Shown here in pieces: positions 1 through 8,259 of a DNA stretch of 64,000 nucleotides (positions are counted from its first letter, which is position 1; every line of letters begins with the position of its first letter). The notes below the pieces were generated by a model that was not told the DNA's origin, did not search any database, and worked only from the letters and a program-made list of their open reading frames with translations. The stretch spans positions 434,001 to 498,000 of the forward strand of contig NZ_BPUO01000003.1 in assembly GCF_022179805.1 (NCBI RefSeq), in the 5' to 3' direction. Source of the stretch: Cupriavidus pauculus. GTDB taxonomy: Bacteria; Pseudomonadota; Gammaproteobacteria; Burkholderiales; Burkholderiaceae. A program made the translations under genes and the position numbers.

Positions 1-5
1 TCCCG

Positions 6-1043
6 TCAAGCCTTGAGCTTGCGATCGGCCGCCGAAGGCAGGAACTGGTCGGTCCAGATGTCGGCCACGGTCATCCCCGACTTGATGCCGAAGGCACCCA
101 CCGTCTCGTCCACCGTGGCCTGCAGGCGCGCCTGCGTGGCCGCGCCCCATCCATCGCGCCGCGTGTCGGGCGTGCGCATCGCACCGTCGACGATCAGCTT
201 CAGCCGCTCGAACTCCAGGCCCTGGTCGGCCAGCGGCTCACGCGTCTTGACCGCTGTGGCACCGGCCTTCGGATCGGCCATGGCCTCGATCCAGCCGCGC
301 GTCGATGCCTTGACGAATGCCTTCATCGCTTCGGGCTGTTCCGCCATGCTCTTGCGGTTAGCCACCAGCCCGTTGCCGTACGACTTCATGCCGTAGTCGG
401 AAAAGCGGAACACGGTGAGCTTCTCAGGCCCCATACCCCGCGCCTTCAGGTTGAGCAGGCCGGTGAAGTAGAAGTAGGCCGCCGCGTCGAAATCGCCCTT
501 TACGAAGCGCGTGTCGCCAATGTCGGGCGTCACGCTTTCCCATTTGACCGTCGACGGATCGAAGCCCTGCGCCTTGGCGAACACCGGAAACAGCTTGCGC
601 GATGCGTTGAACGGCTGGCCCAGGATCGACTTGCCGGCCAGGTTGCCCGGCTTCACGATGCCGCCGCCCTTGCGCACGATCACCGCATTGGGGTTCAGGT
701 CGTACTGGATGGCCACCGCCTTGAGCGACGACGCCGGATTGGCAGCATTGAATTCGATCATCGCGGCCAGGTCCGCCGATGCGCAATCGTATGCGCCGCC
801 AGCCACCAGGCTGATGGCTGACGCGGAGCCGTTGCCGGTGTCGATCACGACGTCGAGCCCAGCATCCTTGTAGTAGCCGCGCTGCAGCGCCAGCAGAAAA
901 CCCGCACCGGAGGCTTCGACCTTCCAGCCGAGATTGAACTTGAATTTCTGCAGCGAGCCGGTGGCACGAACGAAGGCCGGCGCGGCAAGCAGGGACGAAA
1001 AGGCGGTGGCGCCAGTGGCGCGCAAGAAGGAACGGCGGCGCAT
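6..1043 (-). CDS. ABC transporter substrate-binding protein, NMT1/THI5-like (nitrate/sulfonate/taurine-type)
   Basis: This is a periplasmic binding protein for a small organic or sulfonate-like solute; the ligand cannot be read from sequence. The 345-aa product begins with a twin-arginine signal (RRRSFLRATG), then a hydrophobic Ala-rich stretch, then the mature region beginning about SLQKFKFNLGW. The segment GYYKDAGLDVVI is typical of NMT1/SsuA-like binding proteins. I chose the ATG at 1043 because a GGAG lies about 8 nt upstream and the Tat motif follows at once; a longer in-frame start at 1085 lacks this. It is divergent from the DadA-like gene at 1272. No permease or ATPase lies in the window on this side, so the rest of the transporter may lie beyond base 1. 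Confidence 0.85.
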   Translation of the reverse strand: MRRRSFLRATGATAFSSLLAAPAFVRATGSLQKFKFNLGWKVEASGAGFLLALQRGYYKDAGLDVVIDTGNGSASAISLVAGGAYDCASADLAAMIEFNAANPASSLKAVAIQYDLNPNAVIVRKGGGIVKPGNLAGKSILGQPFNASRKLFPVFAKAQGFDPSTVKWESVTPDIGDTRFVKGDFDAAAYFYFTGLLNLKARGMGPEKLTVFRFSDYGMKSYGNGLVANRKSMAEQPEAMKAFVKASTRGWIEAMADPKAGATAVKTREPLADQGLEFERLKLIVDGAMRTPDTRRDGWGAATQARLQATVDETVGAFGIKSGMTVADIWTDQFLPSAADRKLKA

Positions 1044-1271
1044 GGAGAGCTCCGGAAACAGATGTAGGGGCACGATGGCGAGCAATTTCCGGGCGGCAGG
1101 TGCCGCTGAACGCTTCTACTCTCCGAACGTTGGTCCTGCAGATTCCATGCCACCTGTTTTCACGGATTCGGCGCGGTGCACGCACCGGTTTGCGGCACGG
1201 CCGCCGCCACCATGCGCCAGGACGGCGCAACCTCTTGCCGCGCACGCCGATCCGGATTAACGTGTGCCGCC
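1044..1271. promoter_or_regulatory. Divergent intergenic region
   Basis: These 228 nt separate two divergent genes and must hold both promoters. I see no clear operator palindrome or strong sigma-70 hexamers. Confidence 0.4.
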
Positions 1272-2489
1272 ATGACCACCTCATCCCACTCCACGTCGGC
1301 CCCGCGTGTGGCCGTCATCGGCGCCGGCATCGTCGGCAGTTGCATCGCGCTGACGCTGCAGAAGCGCGGTGCCGATGTCACCCTGTTCGACCGCGAGGGC
1401 GCCGCCAGTGGCTGCAGCTTTGGCAATTCCGGCGCGATCAGCGAGTGTTCGATAGCGCCGCTGGCCATGCCGGGTGTGCTGGCGTCCGTGCCAAAAATGC
1501 TGCTGGACCCCGACAGCCCGTTGCGCCTGCCGCTGAACTACCTGCCCGCCGCCGCACCGTGGCTGACGCGCTTCGTGCTGTCCGCCACGCCCGAGCGCGT
1601 GGATCGTGCGGCAGCAGCGCTGGCCGCACTGCACGCCGGCGCCATCGACAAGCATGAAGCGCTGACACGCGAAGTGGGTGTTCCCGAGCTGTTCATGCGG
1701 CGCGGACACCTGCACCTCTACCCCGACGCCGCCGCGCTGGCCGCCGACGACGCGGTATGGCGGCTGCGCGAACGCTTCGGTATCCGCTTCGAACGGCTCG
1801 ACCGCGCCGGTATCGACGCGCTGGAGCCAGGCGTCGCACCGCGCTACCAGGCGGCGGCGTTCCTGGCCGACCACGGCACGATAGTGAATCCCGCGCGCTA
1901 CACACGGGCCATTGCCGATGCCTTCGTCGCGCGTGGCGGCCGGTTTGTGCGCGATGACATCCATGGCCTGCAGCGCGATGGCAACGCATGGACCCTGCGC
2001 GGCGCGCAGGGCCAGCACGCTGCCGATCACATCGTGATGGCCGCCGGCGCGTGGTCGCGCAACCTGCTCGATCCGCTTGGCGTGCCCGTGCCACTCGAAA
2101 GCCAGCGCGGCTACCACGTGCAGTTCACCGGCGTTGCCAACGTCGTGTCGCGCACCGTGGTGCTGGCCGACCGCAAGGTCTTTATCACGCCAATGGAAGG
2201 CGGGCTGCGCGTGGGCGGCACTGTCGAGATCGCCGGCCTGAAACGGCCGCCCGATCCGCGCCGCTCGGCCATCCTGGAGCGCATTGCCCGAGAGACGTTT
2301 GCGGACCTCGACGGCAAGCCCTTCACCACCTGGATGGGCCATCGGCCGTGCATGCCCGACTCCGTGCCGCTGGTGGGCGCCGCCGACGGCCATCGCGGGC
2401 TGTGGCTGGCCATCGGCCACGGCCACTTGGGGCTAACCGACTCCATCAACACCGCCGAACGTATCGCCGACGACCTGCTTGCCGCCTGA
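1272..2489 (+). CDS. FAD-dependent oxidoreductase, DadA-like (D-amino acid dehydrogenase family)
   Basis: The 405-aa protein is a DAO-superfamily flavoenzyme. It has an N-terminal dinucleotide-binding motif (VIGAGIVGSCIAL, about residues 14-26), followed by FDREGAASGCSFGNSGAIS, which is typical of DadA-like enzymes, and a C-terminal GHGHLGLTDS that closes the FAD site. The family oxidises D-amino acids or related amines and passes electrons to quinone or oxygen; the substrate here is unknown. An in-frame start at 1176 exists, but the ATG at 1272 places the FAD motif at the usual distance from the N terminus. It may act with the divergent binding protein in uptake and oxidation of an amino compound; that is inference from position only. 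Confidence 0.85.
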   Translation: MTTSSHSTSAPRVAVIGAGIVGSCIALTLQKRGADVTLFDREGAASGCSFGNSGAISECSIAPLAMPGVLASVPKMLLDPDSPLRLPLNYLPAAAPWLTRFVLSATPERVDRAAAALAALHAGAIDKHEALTREVGVPELFMRRGHLHLYPDAAALAADDAVWRLRERFGIRFERLDRAGIDALEPGVAPRYQAAAFLADHGTIVNPARYTRAIADAFVARGGRFVRDDIHGLQRDGNAWTLRGAQGQHAADHIVMAAGAWSRNLLDPLGVPVPLESQRGYHVQFTGVANVVSRTVVLADRKVFITPMEGGLRVGGTVEIAGLKRPPDPRRSAILERIARETFADLDGKPFTTWMGHRPCMPDSVPLVGAADGHRGLWLAIGHGHLGLTDSINTAERIADDLLAA

Positions 2490-2540
2490 GCGCTCGGGGA
2501 AGCTCTCAGGGAAATCGCTAGATTCCGCCGCGAAAAATTA

Positions 2541-2555
2541 GTTATACAGTGCAAC
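2541..2555. promoter_or_regulatory. Imperfect palindrome, candidate MarR operator
   Basis: The 15-mer GTTATACAGTGCAAC matches its own reverse complement at 5 of 7 base pairs. It lies 31 nt before the monooxygenase start codon at 2587, in an AT-richer patch. The last gene of the downstream cluster is a MarR regulator, and MarR proteins bind palindromes of this size, so autoregulation of the cluster is plausible but not shown. Confidence 0.35.
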
Positions 2556-2586
2556 AAATCCGGCGGCGGTGCCGGCAAGGAATGCT

Positions 2587-3858
2587 ATGAAAATCGCGAT
2601 CGCCGGCGGCGGCATTGGCGGGCTCACGCTCGCGCTGCTCTGTCACCAACAGGGGCTCGACGTAGAGGTCTGGGAGGCGAGCGAGCCGCTGCGCCCGCTT
2701 GGCGTCGGCATCAACCTGCTGCCCCACGCGGTGCGCGAACTCTCGGCGTTGGGCCTGCAGGACGACCTGGCGCGCATTGCCATCGAGACGTCGTCGCTGT
2801 CTTACTTCAACAAGTTCGGCCAGCAGATCTGGCATGAGCCACGTGGCCGCGCCGCCGGTTACGACTGGCCGCAGTTTTCCGTGCACCGTGGCGAATTCCA
2901 GATGCTGCTGTACGACACCGTGCGCGCAAGGCTGGGCGTGGATCGCGTGCACACAGGCCATGCGCTGGAGTCGATCGTCGATACCGGAGGTGCCGACGCA
3001 CCCGCACGCTTCACGTTGCGACGCCGTGCCGACAACGCCGTCGTCGAAGCCCAGGCCGATGTGCTGGTGGGCGCAGACGGCATCCACTCGGCGGTGCGGC
3101 GGCACTTCTATCCTACCGGCGACGCCCCACGCTTCTCGCGCCGCCTGCTGTGGCGTGCCACCACCGACGTCGCGCCGTACCTCGATGGCCGGTCGATGTT
3201 CATGGCGGGCCACCAGGACCAGAAGTTCGTGGCCTATCCGATCTCCGAGCCGCTGCGCGAGCAAGGGCGCTCGCGCATCAACTGGATCGCCGAGCTGCGC
3301 GTGCCCGACGACTATCCCGATACGCCGCCGCGCAGCGACTGGAACCGCCAGGTCGACAAGTCGGTGTTTCGCGCGGCTTTCGCCGACTGGCGCTGGTCAT
3401 GGATCGACATTCCCGCGCTGATCGACGGCGCGGAGGCCATCTACGAATTCCCGATGGTGGACAAGGACCCGCTGCCGCGCTGGACGTTCGGCCGCGTCAC
3501 GCTGCTGGGCGATGCGGCCCACCCGATGTATCCGATCGGCTCGAATGGCAGCGCGCAAGCCATCGTCGATGCGCGGTACCTGATGGACTGCCTGCGCGAC
3601 GCCCTGAGCGGCACCGGCGACCTCGACTACGCACTGCGCGAGTACGAGGCCGAACGCCTGCCGCGCACGGCCGGCATCGTGCTGCGCAATCGCATGAACG
3701 GCCCCGAGCAGGTCATGCAACTGGCCGAGGTGCGCGCGCCGCAAGGCTTTGCATGCATCGACGACGTGATCCCGCGCGCCGAACTCGAAGCCATCTCGCA
3801 GCGCTACAAGACGCTGGCCGGTTTCGGGCAGCAGCAGTTGCAGGCCGGCAAGTCCTGA
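2587..3858 (+). CDS. Flavin-dependent monooxygenase (group A aromatic hydroxylase family)
   Basis: The 423-aa protein has the three signatures of class A flavoprotein hydroxylases: the N-terminal GGGIGG FAD motif (about residues 8-13), a central DG motif (VGADGIHSAVR) and the C-terminal GD motif (LLGDAAHPMYPIGSNGSAQ). Relatives hydroxylate aromatic or heteroaromatic acids using NAD(P)H and oxygen. The substrate is not evident. The ATG at 2587 is chosen because AAGGA sits 5 nt upstream; an in-frame start at 2569 has no such site. It heads a probable operon with a LivK-type binding protein, a DUF3237 protein and a MarR regulator, pointing to an inducible catabolic route. Confidence 0.88.
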   Translation: MKIAIAGGGIGGLTLALLCHQQGLDVEVWEASEPLRPLGVGINLLPHAVRELSALGLQDDLARIAIETSSLSYFNKFGQQIWHEPRGRAAGYDWPQFSVHRGEFQMLLYDTVRARLGVDRVHTGHALESIVDTGGADAPARFTLRRRADNAVVEAQADVLVGADGIHSAVRRHFYPTGDAPRFSRRLLWRATTDVAPYLDGRSMFMAGHQDQKFVAYPISEPLREQGRSRINWIAELRVPDDYPDTPPRSDWNRQVDKSVFRAAFADWRWSWIDIPALIDGAEAIYEFPMVDKDPLPRWTFGRVTLLGDAAHPMYPIGSNGSAQAIVDARYLMDCLRDALSGTGDLDYALREYEAERLPRTAGIVLRNRMNGPEQVMQLAEVRAPQGFACIDDVIPRAELEAISQRYKTLAGFGQQQLQAGKS

Positions 3859-3908
3859 GTCACCCGATCACACCATCGAACCATCACACCATAAGAACGG
3901 AGACAACC

Positions 3909-5060
3909 ATGCCCCCATCCCGCTTTCGCATGTCGCTTGCCAGTATCGCCCTGGCTACGCTGGCACTGGCCAGTGGCGCAGCGCTGGCCGATGTGACCGT
4001 CGGCGTCAGCATCGCGTCGACCGGGCCGTCGGCATCGCTCGGCATTCCGCAGAAGAACACCATGCCGTTCCTGCCCGAGACCATCGCGGGCGAGAAGATC
4101 CACTACATCGTGGTGGACGATGCATCGGACCCGACGCAAGCGACCAAGATCGCACGGCGTTTTGCTTCCGAGGACAAGGTCGACATCATCCTGGGCTCGT
4201 CGGCCGTGGCGCCGTCGATTGCCATTGCCGAGGTGGCCGATGAAAGCCAGACCGTGCAACTGGCGTTCTCGCCCATCGAACTGAAGCCGGGCCGGGGCGC
4301 GTGGACGTACCGGCTGGCGCAGCCCGTGCGGCTCATGGCCGATGCCGTGGCCGGCGCCGCCAAGGCGAAGGGCGTCAAGACCGTGGCATTCATCGGCTTT
4401 GCCGACGCGTACGGCGAAACCTGGCTCAAGGAATTCACTGCGGCGGCACAGGCCAACGGCATCCGCGTGATCGCCGCCGAGCGCTATGCACGCTCCGACA
4501 CTAGCGTCACCGCCCAGGCGCTGAAGCTGATGGCCGCGCGCGCCGATGCGGTGCTGATCGCGGGCGCCGGCACGGGCGCCGCGTTGCCGCACACCACGCT
4601 GCGCGAGCGCGGCTACACCGGGCCGATCTACCAGACGCACGGCGCGGCCACGCGCGACCTGATCCGCATCGGCGGCAAGGCCGTCAACGGCGCCATCCTG
4701 CCGGCCGGCCCGGTAATCGTGGCCGAGCAACTGCCGGCCAACAGCGCGGTCAAGAAGCCGGGGCTGGACTACGTGACGCGCTACGAGAAACAATACGGCG
4801 CGGAGACCCGCACGCAGTTCGGCGCTCACCCGTATGATGCCGGCCTGGTGCTGCAGCGCATCGTGCCGGTGGCGCTGAAGAAGGCCAAGCCCGGTACGCC
4901 GGAATTCCGCAAGGCGCTCAAGGATGCGCTGGAGAGCGAGCGCGATATCGTGGTATCGCACGGCGTGCTCAACTACACGGCCGAGGACCATTTCGGCTTC
5001 GACCAGCGCGGGCGCGTGCTGCTGACCATCGACAACGGCAACTGGAAGCTTTTGAAATGA
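3909..5060 (+). CDS. ABC transporter substrate-binding protein, LivK/branched-chain amino acid type
   Basis: This 383-aa periplasmic binding protein has a Sec signal peptide ending near SGAALA-DVTVG. It carries the type I fold start VTVGVSIASTGPSASLGIP seen in Liv/aromatic-acid binding proteins. Many paralogues in beta-proteobacteria bind aromatic acids rather than amino acids, and the neighbouring hydroxylase and MarR gene favour that reading. Its stop codon overlaps the next start (ATGA at 5057-5060), so translation is probably coupled. No permease or ATPase gene is present here; it would have to use a transporter encoded elsewhere. Confidence 0.87.
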   Translation: MPPSRFRMSLASIALATLALASGAALADVTVGVSIASTGPSASLGIPQKNTMPFLPETIAGEKIHYIVVDDASDPTQATKIARRFASEDKVDIILGSSAVAPSIAIAEVADESQTVQLAFSPIELKPGRGAWTYRLAQPVRLMADAVAGAAKAKGVKTVAFIGFADAYGETWLKEFTAAAQANGIRVIAAERYARSDTSVTAQALKLMAARADAVLIAGAGTGAALPHTTLRERGYTGPIYQTHGAATRDLIRIGGKAVNGAILPAGPVIVAEQLPANSAVKKPGLDYVTRYEKQYGAETRTQFGAHPYDAGLVLQRIVPVALKKAKPGTPEFRKALKDALESERDIVVSHGVLNYTAEDHFGFDQRGRVLLTIDNGNWKLLK

Positions 5061-5542
5061 CGCAAGGCATTGCGACGCCCACGCTCGAACATATCGGCGA
5101 TTTCAGCCTGCAGGTGGCGCCGCCTACCGAGGTCGGTGCCACGCCGCTGGGGCAGCGGCGTGTGATTCCGATCCTGTCGGGCACGGTGCGCGGGCCGCGC
5201 CTGAACGGCCATATCCTGCCCGGCGGCGCCGACTTCCAGCTCATTCGCCACAGCGACGGCGACGATGTGACCACGGCCGATATCGAGGCGCGCTACGTGC
5301 TGGAAACCGACGACGGCGCACGGATCTACATCGTCAACGCCGGCGTGCGCAGCGGCAGTGCCCCGGTGATCGCACGGCTCAACCGTGGAGAGACCGTCGA
5401 TCCGTCCGAGATCTATTTCCGCACTGCGCCGCGCTTCGAGACCGCCGCACCGCGTTACCGCTGGCTGATGCAGCACCTGTTCGTGGCATCGGGCGCGCGC
5501 TATCCGGATCGCGTGGAACTGCGCTACTTCCTGGTGCGCTGA
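5057..5542 (+). CDS. DUF3237 domain protein
   Basis: The 161-aa protein has the DUF3237 pattern: an N-terminal strand with a G-xx-RRVIPI segment, the GPRLNGHILPGGADFQLI core, then DIEARYVLETDDGARIYI and a C-terminal YRWLMQHLFVASG. No signal peptide or membrane segment is visible. The function of the family is not established; it recurs in aromatic and steroid catabolic clusters. Overlap with the upstream binding protein and a 2-nt gap to the MarR gene place it firmly in this operon. Confidence 0.85.
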   Translation: MTQGIATPTLEHIGDFSLQVAPPTEVGATPLGQRRVIPILSGTVRGPRLNGHILPGGADFQLIRHSDGDDVTTADIEARYVLETDDGARIYIVNAGVRSGSAPVIARLNRGETVDPSEIYFRTAPRFETAAPRYRWLMQHLFVASGARYPDRVELRYFLVR

Positions 5543-5544
5543 AC

Positions 5545-6039
5545 ATGGCAACCCGCAAGCCGCGCGACACGCTCGCGCCCGATCCCAACGGCAGCCACTT
5601 CGAGCCGCACCTGCCGAACATCGACTATGGCGTGCTCGACTCGCTGATCGGATACGCCATCCGCCGTGCGCAGATCCGCGTCTACGAAGACTTCGTGGCA
5701 TCGCTGGCCGCGTGGAACATCACGCCGCCACGCTTCTCGGCGCTGCAGATCATCGACCGCAATCCGGACCTGAAGCTGACCGACCTGGCGCAGATCCTGG
5801 GCATTGCACGGTCGGGCGCGGTGCTGCTGGTGGATGCGCTGGAGGAAATGGGGCTGGTGCGCCGCGTGCCATCGCCAACGGATCGGCGCGCGTTTGGGCT
5901 GGCGTTGACGGCCGTTGGGGTGAAGACGCTGAAGGAAGCGACGGCGGCCGTGTGCGCGCATGATGCGCGGATTGCGACGGGACTTTCGACGGAGGAACAG
6001 CGGGTGTTGAAGGGGTTACTGGATCGGTTGGCGCGGTAG
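5545..6039 (+). CDS. MarR family transcriptional regulator
   Basis: The 164-aa protein has the winged-helix pattern of MarR: PRFSALQIIDRNPDLKLTDL, then the recognition region ARSGAVLLVDALEEMGLVRR, then the wing PSPTDRRAFGLALT. It starts 2 nt after the DUF3237 stop and is the last gene of the operon. Family knowledge suggests it represses the operon until an aromatic ligand binds; the palindrome at 2541-2555 is a candidate site. A palindromic repeat follows its stop codon. Confidence 0.9.
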   Translation: MATRKPRDTLAPDPNGSHFEPHLPNIDYGVLDSLIGYAIRRAQIRVYEDFVASLAAWNITPPRFSALQIIDRNPDLKLTDLAQILGIARSGAVLLVDALEEMGLVRRVPSPTDRRAFGLALTAVGVKTLKEATAAVCAHDARIATGLSTEEQRVLKGLLDRLAR

Positions 6040-6083
6040 CGCCGAGGTCGGCTACCTGTTTTGCTCCTCTCTCCCTCTACTGG

Positions 6084-6122
6084 TTTTCTCCCCTCTCCCG
6101 CTCTGCGGGAGAGGGGAGAAAA
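6084..6122. repeat. Palindromic repeat copy 1 (CTCCCCTCTCCC family)
   Basis: A perfect 18-bp stem, TTTTCTCCCCTCTCCCGC with its complement, surrounds the loop TCT. A second outer pair, TTTTGCTCC (6059-6067) and GGAGCAAAA (6131-6139), extends the structure. It lies between the convergent MarR and flhE genes and may end transcription from both sides. It is one of six related copies in the window. Confidence 0.85.
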
Positions 6123-6145
6123 AACAGCGGGGAGCAAAAAAAGCT

Positions 6146-6604
6146 TCAGCGGTAGCTGACCGTCACCTCATTACTGCGACCCTGCACCATAGGCGCTAGC
6201 CCACCCTGCCCCGGAATGCGGTAAGCGAACACAAACCCCTTCGTAGCATCATCACCGACAAACGCGTCTGTCTTGCCCTCGGCGCCGGGCAGCAGCACGC
6301 AGCGATCGGCGTTGCACAGGTAGGCTTGCAGGTCGATGGGTGGCGGGCGCGTGAAGCTGTAGCGCCAACGCACCGACGTGATCCGGCCCATGGCCTGCGG
6401 CATCGTGGCCAAGGGCACCACGGGTGGCGACAGCGTGCGCTGGCCCCGGTTGGAAATCTGCGGCCCGGCCGACGAGGCCGTCCACGCAAAGCGCGAACCG
6501 GAGATCTCGTAGGTGGCCTTGGTAAAGACAGGCGCGTAGGTTTGCGCGTGGGCCGCCGCCGACCCCATCGCGCACAGCACGGCCAGGATCAGGGCGTGCC
6601 GCAT
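6146..6604 (-). CDS. flhE: Flagellar protein FlhE
   Basis: The 152-aa precursor has a Sec signal peptide (MRHALILAVLCAMGSAAAHA) and then the FlhE pattern: a W-containing first half, SVRWRYSFTRPPP, LQAYLCNADRCVLLPGAEG with the conserved cysteine pair, and a final FAYRIPGQGGLAPMVQG. FlhE is periplasmic; in enterics it affects flagellar export control and proton leakage. The ATG at 6604 overlaps the fliA stop by one base (TGATG), so it is the last gene of the flhB-A-F-G-fliA-flhE operon. In enterics flhE follows flhA directly; here three genes intervene. Confidence 0.82.
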   Translation of the reverse strand: MRHALILAVLCAMGSAAAHAQTYAPVFTKATYEISGSRFAWTASSAGPQISNRGQRTLSPPVVPLATMPQAMGRITSVRWRYSFTRPPPIDLQAYLCNADRCVLLPGAEGKTDAFVGDDATKGFVFAYRIPGQGGLAPMVQGRSNEVTVSYR

Positions 6605-7320
6605 CACAGCATCCCGCGCAGTTGGGTGCGCAGGCGCCCAATGGCCTGGCTGCGGATCTGGCACACGCGCGACTCGGTCACTTCCAGCACCGCGCCAATT
6701 TCACGCAGGTTCAGCTCCTGGTCGTAGCACAGCGACAGCACGAGCTTTTCGCGCTCGGGCAGCTTGTCGATGGCGCAGATCAGTGCCTCGCGCATGCCGG
6801 ACTCCATCAGCACCGTCAGCGGGTTGGCGTCGTCGGTCACGCCGAGGTGGCGGTCCAGGAAGTCTTCCTCGCCCGAACGCTCGAAGTCCTCGTAGTGCAG
6901 CAGCTGGCAGCCGTAGACCTCGTTGAGCAACTCCTGGTATTCCTCGAGCGCCATCTCGAGTTCCTTGGCTACCTCGGAATCGATCGGCGTGCGGCCCAGC
7001 TTCTGTTCGAGCTGGCGCTGCGTGCGTTCGATCTTGCGCGTGAACTGGCGCAGGCTGCGCGACTGCCAGTCGTTGGCCCGCACCTCGTCCAGCATCGCGC
7101 CACGAATGCGCTGGCTGGCATAGGTCTCGAACCGTGCGCCATGGTTGTCCTCATAGCGCTTTGCGGCGTCGAGCAGGCCGATCATGCCGGCCTGTATCAG
7201 GTCGTCGATCTGTACGCTGGCGGGCAGCTTGGCGGCCAGTTGCAGCGCGATACGCCGCACCAATGGCGCGTGTGACTTGACCACGTCCGCCTGCTCGAGC
7301 TTTCCCTGAATCGTATACAT
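6604..7320 (-). CDS. fliA: RNA polymerase sigma factor FliA (sigma-28)
   Basis: The 238-aa protein matches FliA in length and pattern. Region 2 contains QIDDLIQAGMIGLLDAAKRY and FETYASQRIRGAMLDEVR; region 4 contains LPEREKLVLSLCYDQELNLR and the helix-turn-helix LEVTESRVCQIRSQAIGRLR. It directs transcription of late flagellar and chemotaxis genes and is normally held by the anti-sigma factor FlgM, which is not in this window. The ATG at 7320 gives the family length; an in-frame start at 7383 adds 21 unconserved residues. It lies 111 nt after flhG. Confidence 0.95.
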   Translation of the reverse strand: MYTIQGKLEQADVVKSHAPLVRRIALQLAAKLPASVQIDDLIQAGMIGLLDAAKRYEDNHGARFETYASQRIRGAMLDEVRANDWQSRSLRQFTRKIERTQRQLEQKLGRTPIDSEVAKELEMALEEYQELLNEVYGCQLLHYEDFERSGEEDFLDRHLGVTDDANPLTVLMESGMREALICAIDKLPEREKLVLSLCYDQELNLREIGAVLEVTESRVCQIRSQAIGRLRTQLRGML

Positions 7321-7431
7321 GGTGGAATTCTCGTTAAAAGCTATCTGTTTGCGCCAGCGCCGGAGAGGCTGAAATATCGGCAACTGGCAGGCTGAGTGTT
7401 TCCGGTCTTGTCGGGACTTCTTGTTCTTGCG

Positions 7432-8256
7432 TCATGCGGCAACGGCCGGGGCCGTTGCCGTGGGCGATGCTTCGTGGCGCAGCGGCCATCCACCGATACT
7501 GCCGGCGATCTGCCGCAATGCACCGGTGGCCGCGGCGGCGGGGTACGCCTCCACCACACACCGCCCAAGCTGGAGCGCACGCGCCACCAGCGGATCCATC
7601 GGCAGGTACCCTGCCAGGCTGGCCTCCACGCCCAGGTACTGGCTCGCGGTGCGGGCCAGGTTGCGCGCGAGGGCCATGACCGTCCCCTCCGCGGCCGCCA
7701 TGTTGACGACCAGCTGGAAGTGACGGCATGCGTATTCGTGATGCAGCCGCTTGATGCACGCATACGCGGCGGTAATCGACGTGGCCTCGGGGCGCATGAC
7801 GATCACGAAGTTGTGCGACATGCCGGCCAGCGGCGACAACGCGCCCGTGATGTCGCGGCGCGTGTCCACCAGCATCGAGCGCACGTCGGGCAGGCGCGCC
7901 GACAGGACGCGCTCGTCGGGACGCACGCCGGCAGGCATCTGCCCGGCCTGCATCGCCACGATGCCGCTGGCGGCGCGCGTGCCGGCCGCCGTGGCCAGCG
8001 GCACGCGGCCATCCAGCACATCGGCCAGCGTGGCGACGGGCGCGGCACCGGAGAGCCGCATGGCGCGCGCACCGTAGAAGTCCTCGTCCACGAGCACCAC
8101 GCGCTCGCCCTGCATCGCCAGGGCATTGGCCAGGCCCAGCGCCACCGTGGTGGTGCCGACGCCCTGCTCCGCACCCACCACCGCGATACGTCGCGTGATG
8201 CGTGGTGCCAGCAGGCGGCGCAGGCTTTCGGCCTGATCGGAGCCCATCATGTTCAA
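7432..8256 (-). CDS. flhG: Flagellar number regulator FlhG (FleN/YlxH, MinD-like ATPase)
   Basis: This MinD/ParA-type ATPase of about 272-274 aa has a deviant Walker A region (VVGAEQGVGTTTVALGLANA) and ALAMQGERVVLVDEDFYG, where the usual D-x-D of MinD reads DED. FlhG limits flagellar number by acting with FlhF. The first lysine of the MinD Walker motif (KGGVGKT) is replaced: the segment reads EQGVGTT, so nucleotide binding may differ. Start choice: a TTG at 8256 has GGGGAG 6 nt upstream, while the ATG at 8250 has it 12 nt upstream; both are in frame. It follows flhF by a few bases. Confidence 0.85.
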   Translation of the reverse strand: MNMMGSDQAESLRRLLAPRITRRIAVVGAEQGVGTTTVALGLANALAMQGERVVLVDEDFYGARAMRLSGAAPVATLADVLDGRVPLATAAGTRAASGIVAMQAGQMPAGVRPDERVLSARLPDVRSMLVDTRRDITGALSPLAGMSHNFVIVMRPEATSITAAYACIKRLHHEYACRHFQLVVNMAAAEGTVMALARNLARTASQYLGVEASLAGYLPMDPLVARALQLGRCVVEAYPAAAATGALRQIAGSIGGWPLRHEASPTATAPAVAA

Positions 8257-8259
8257 GGC

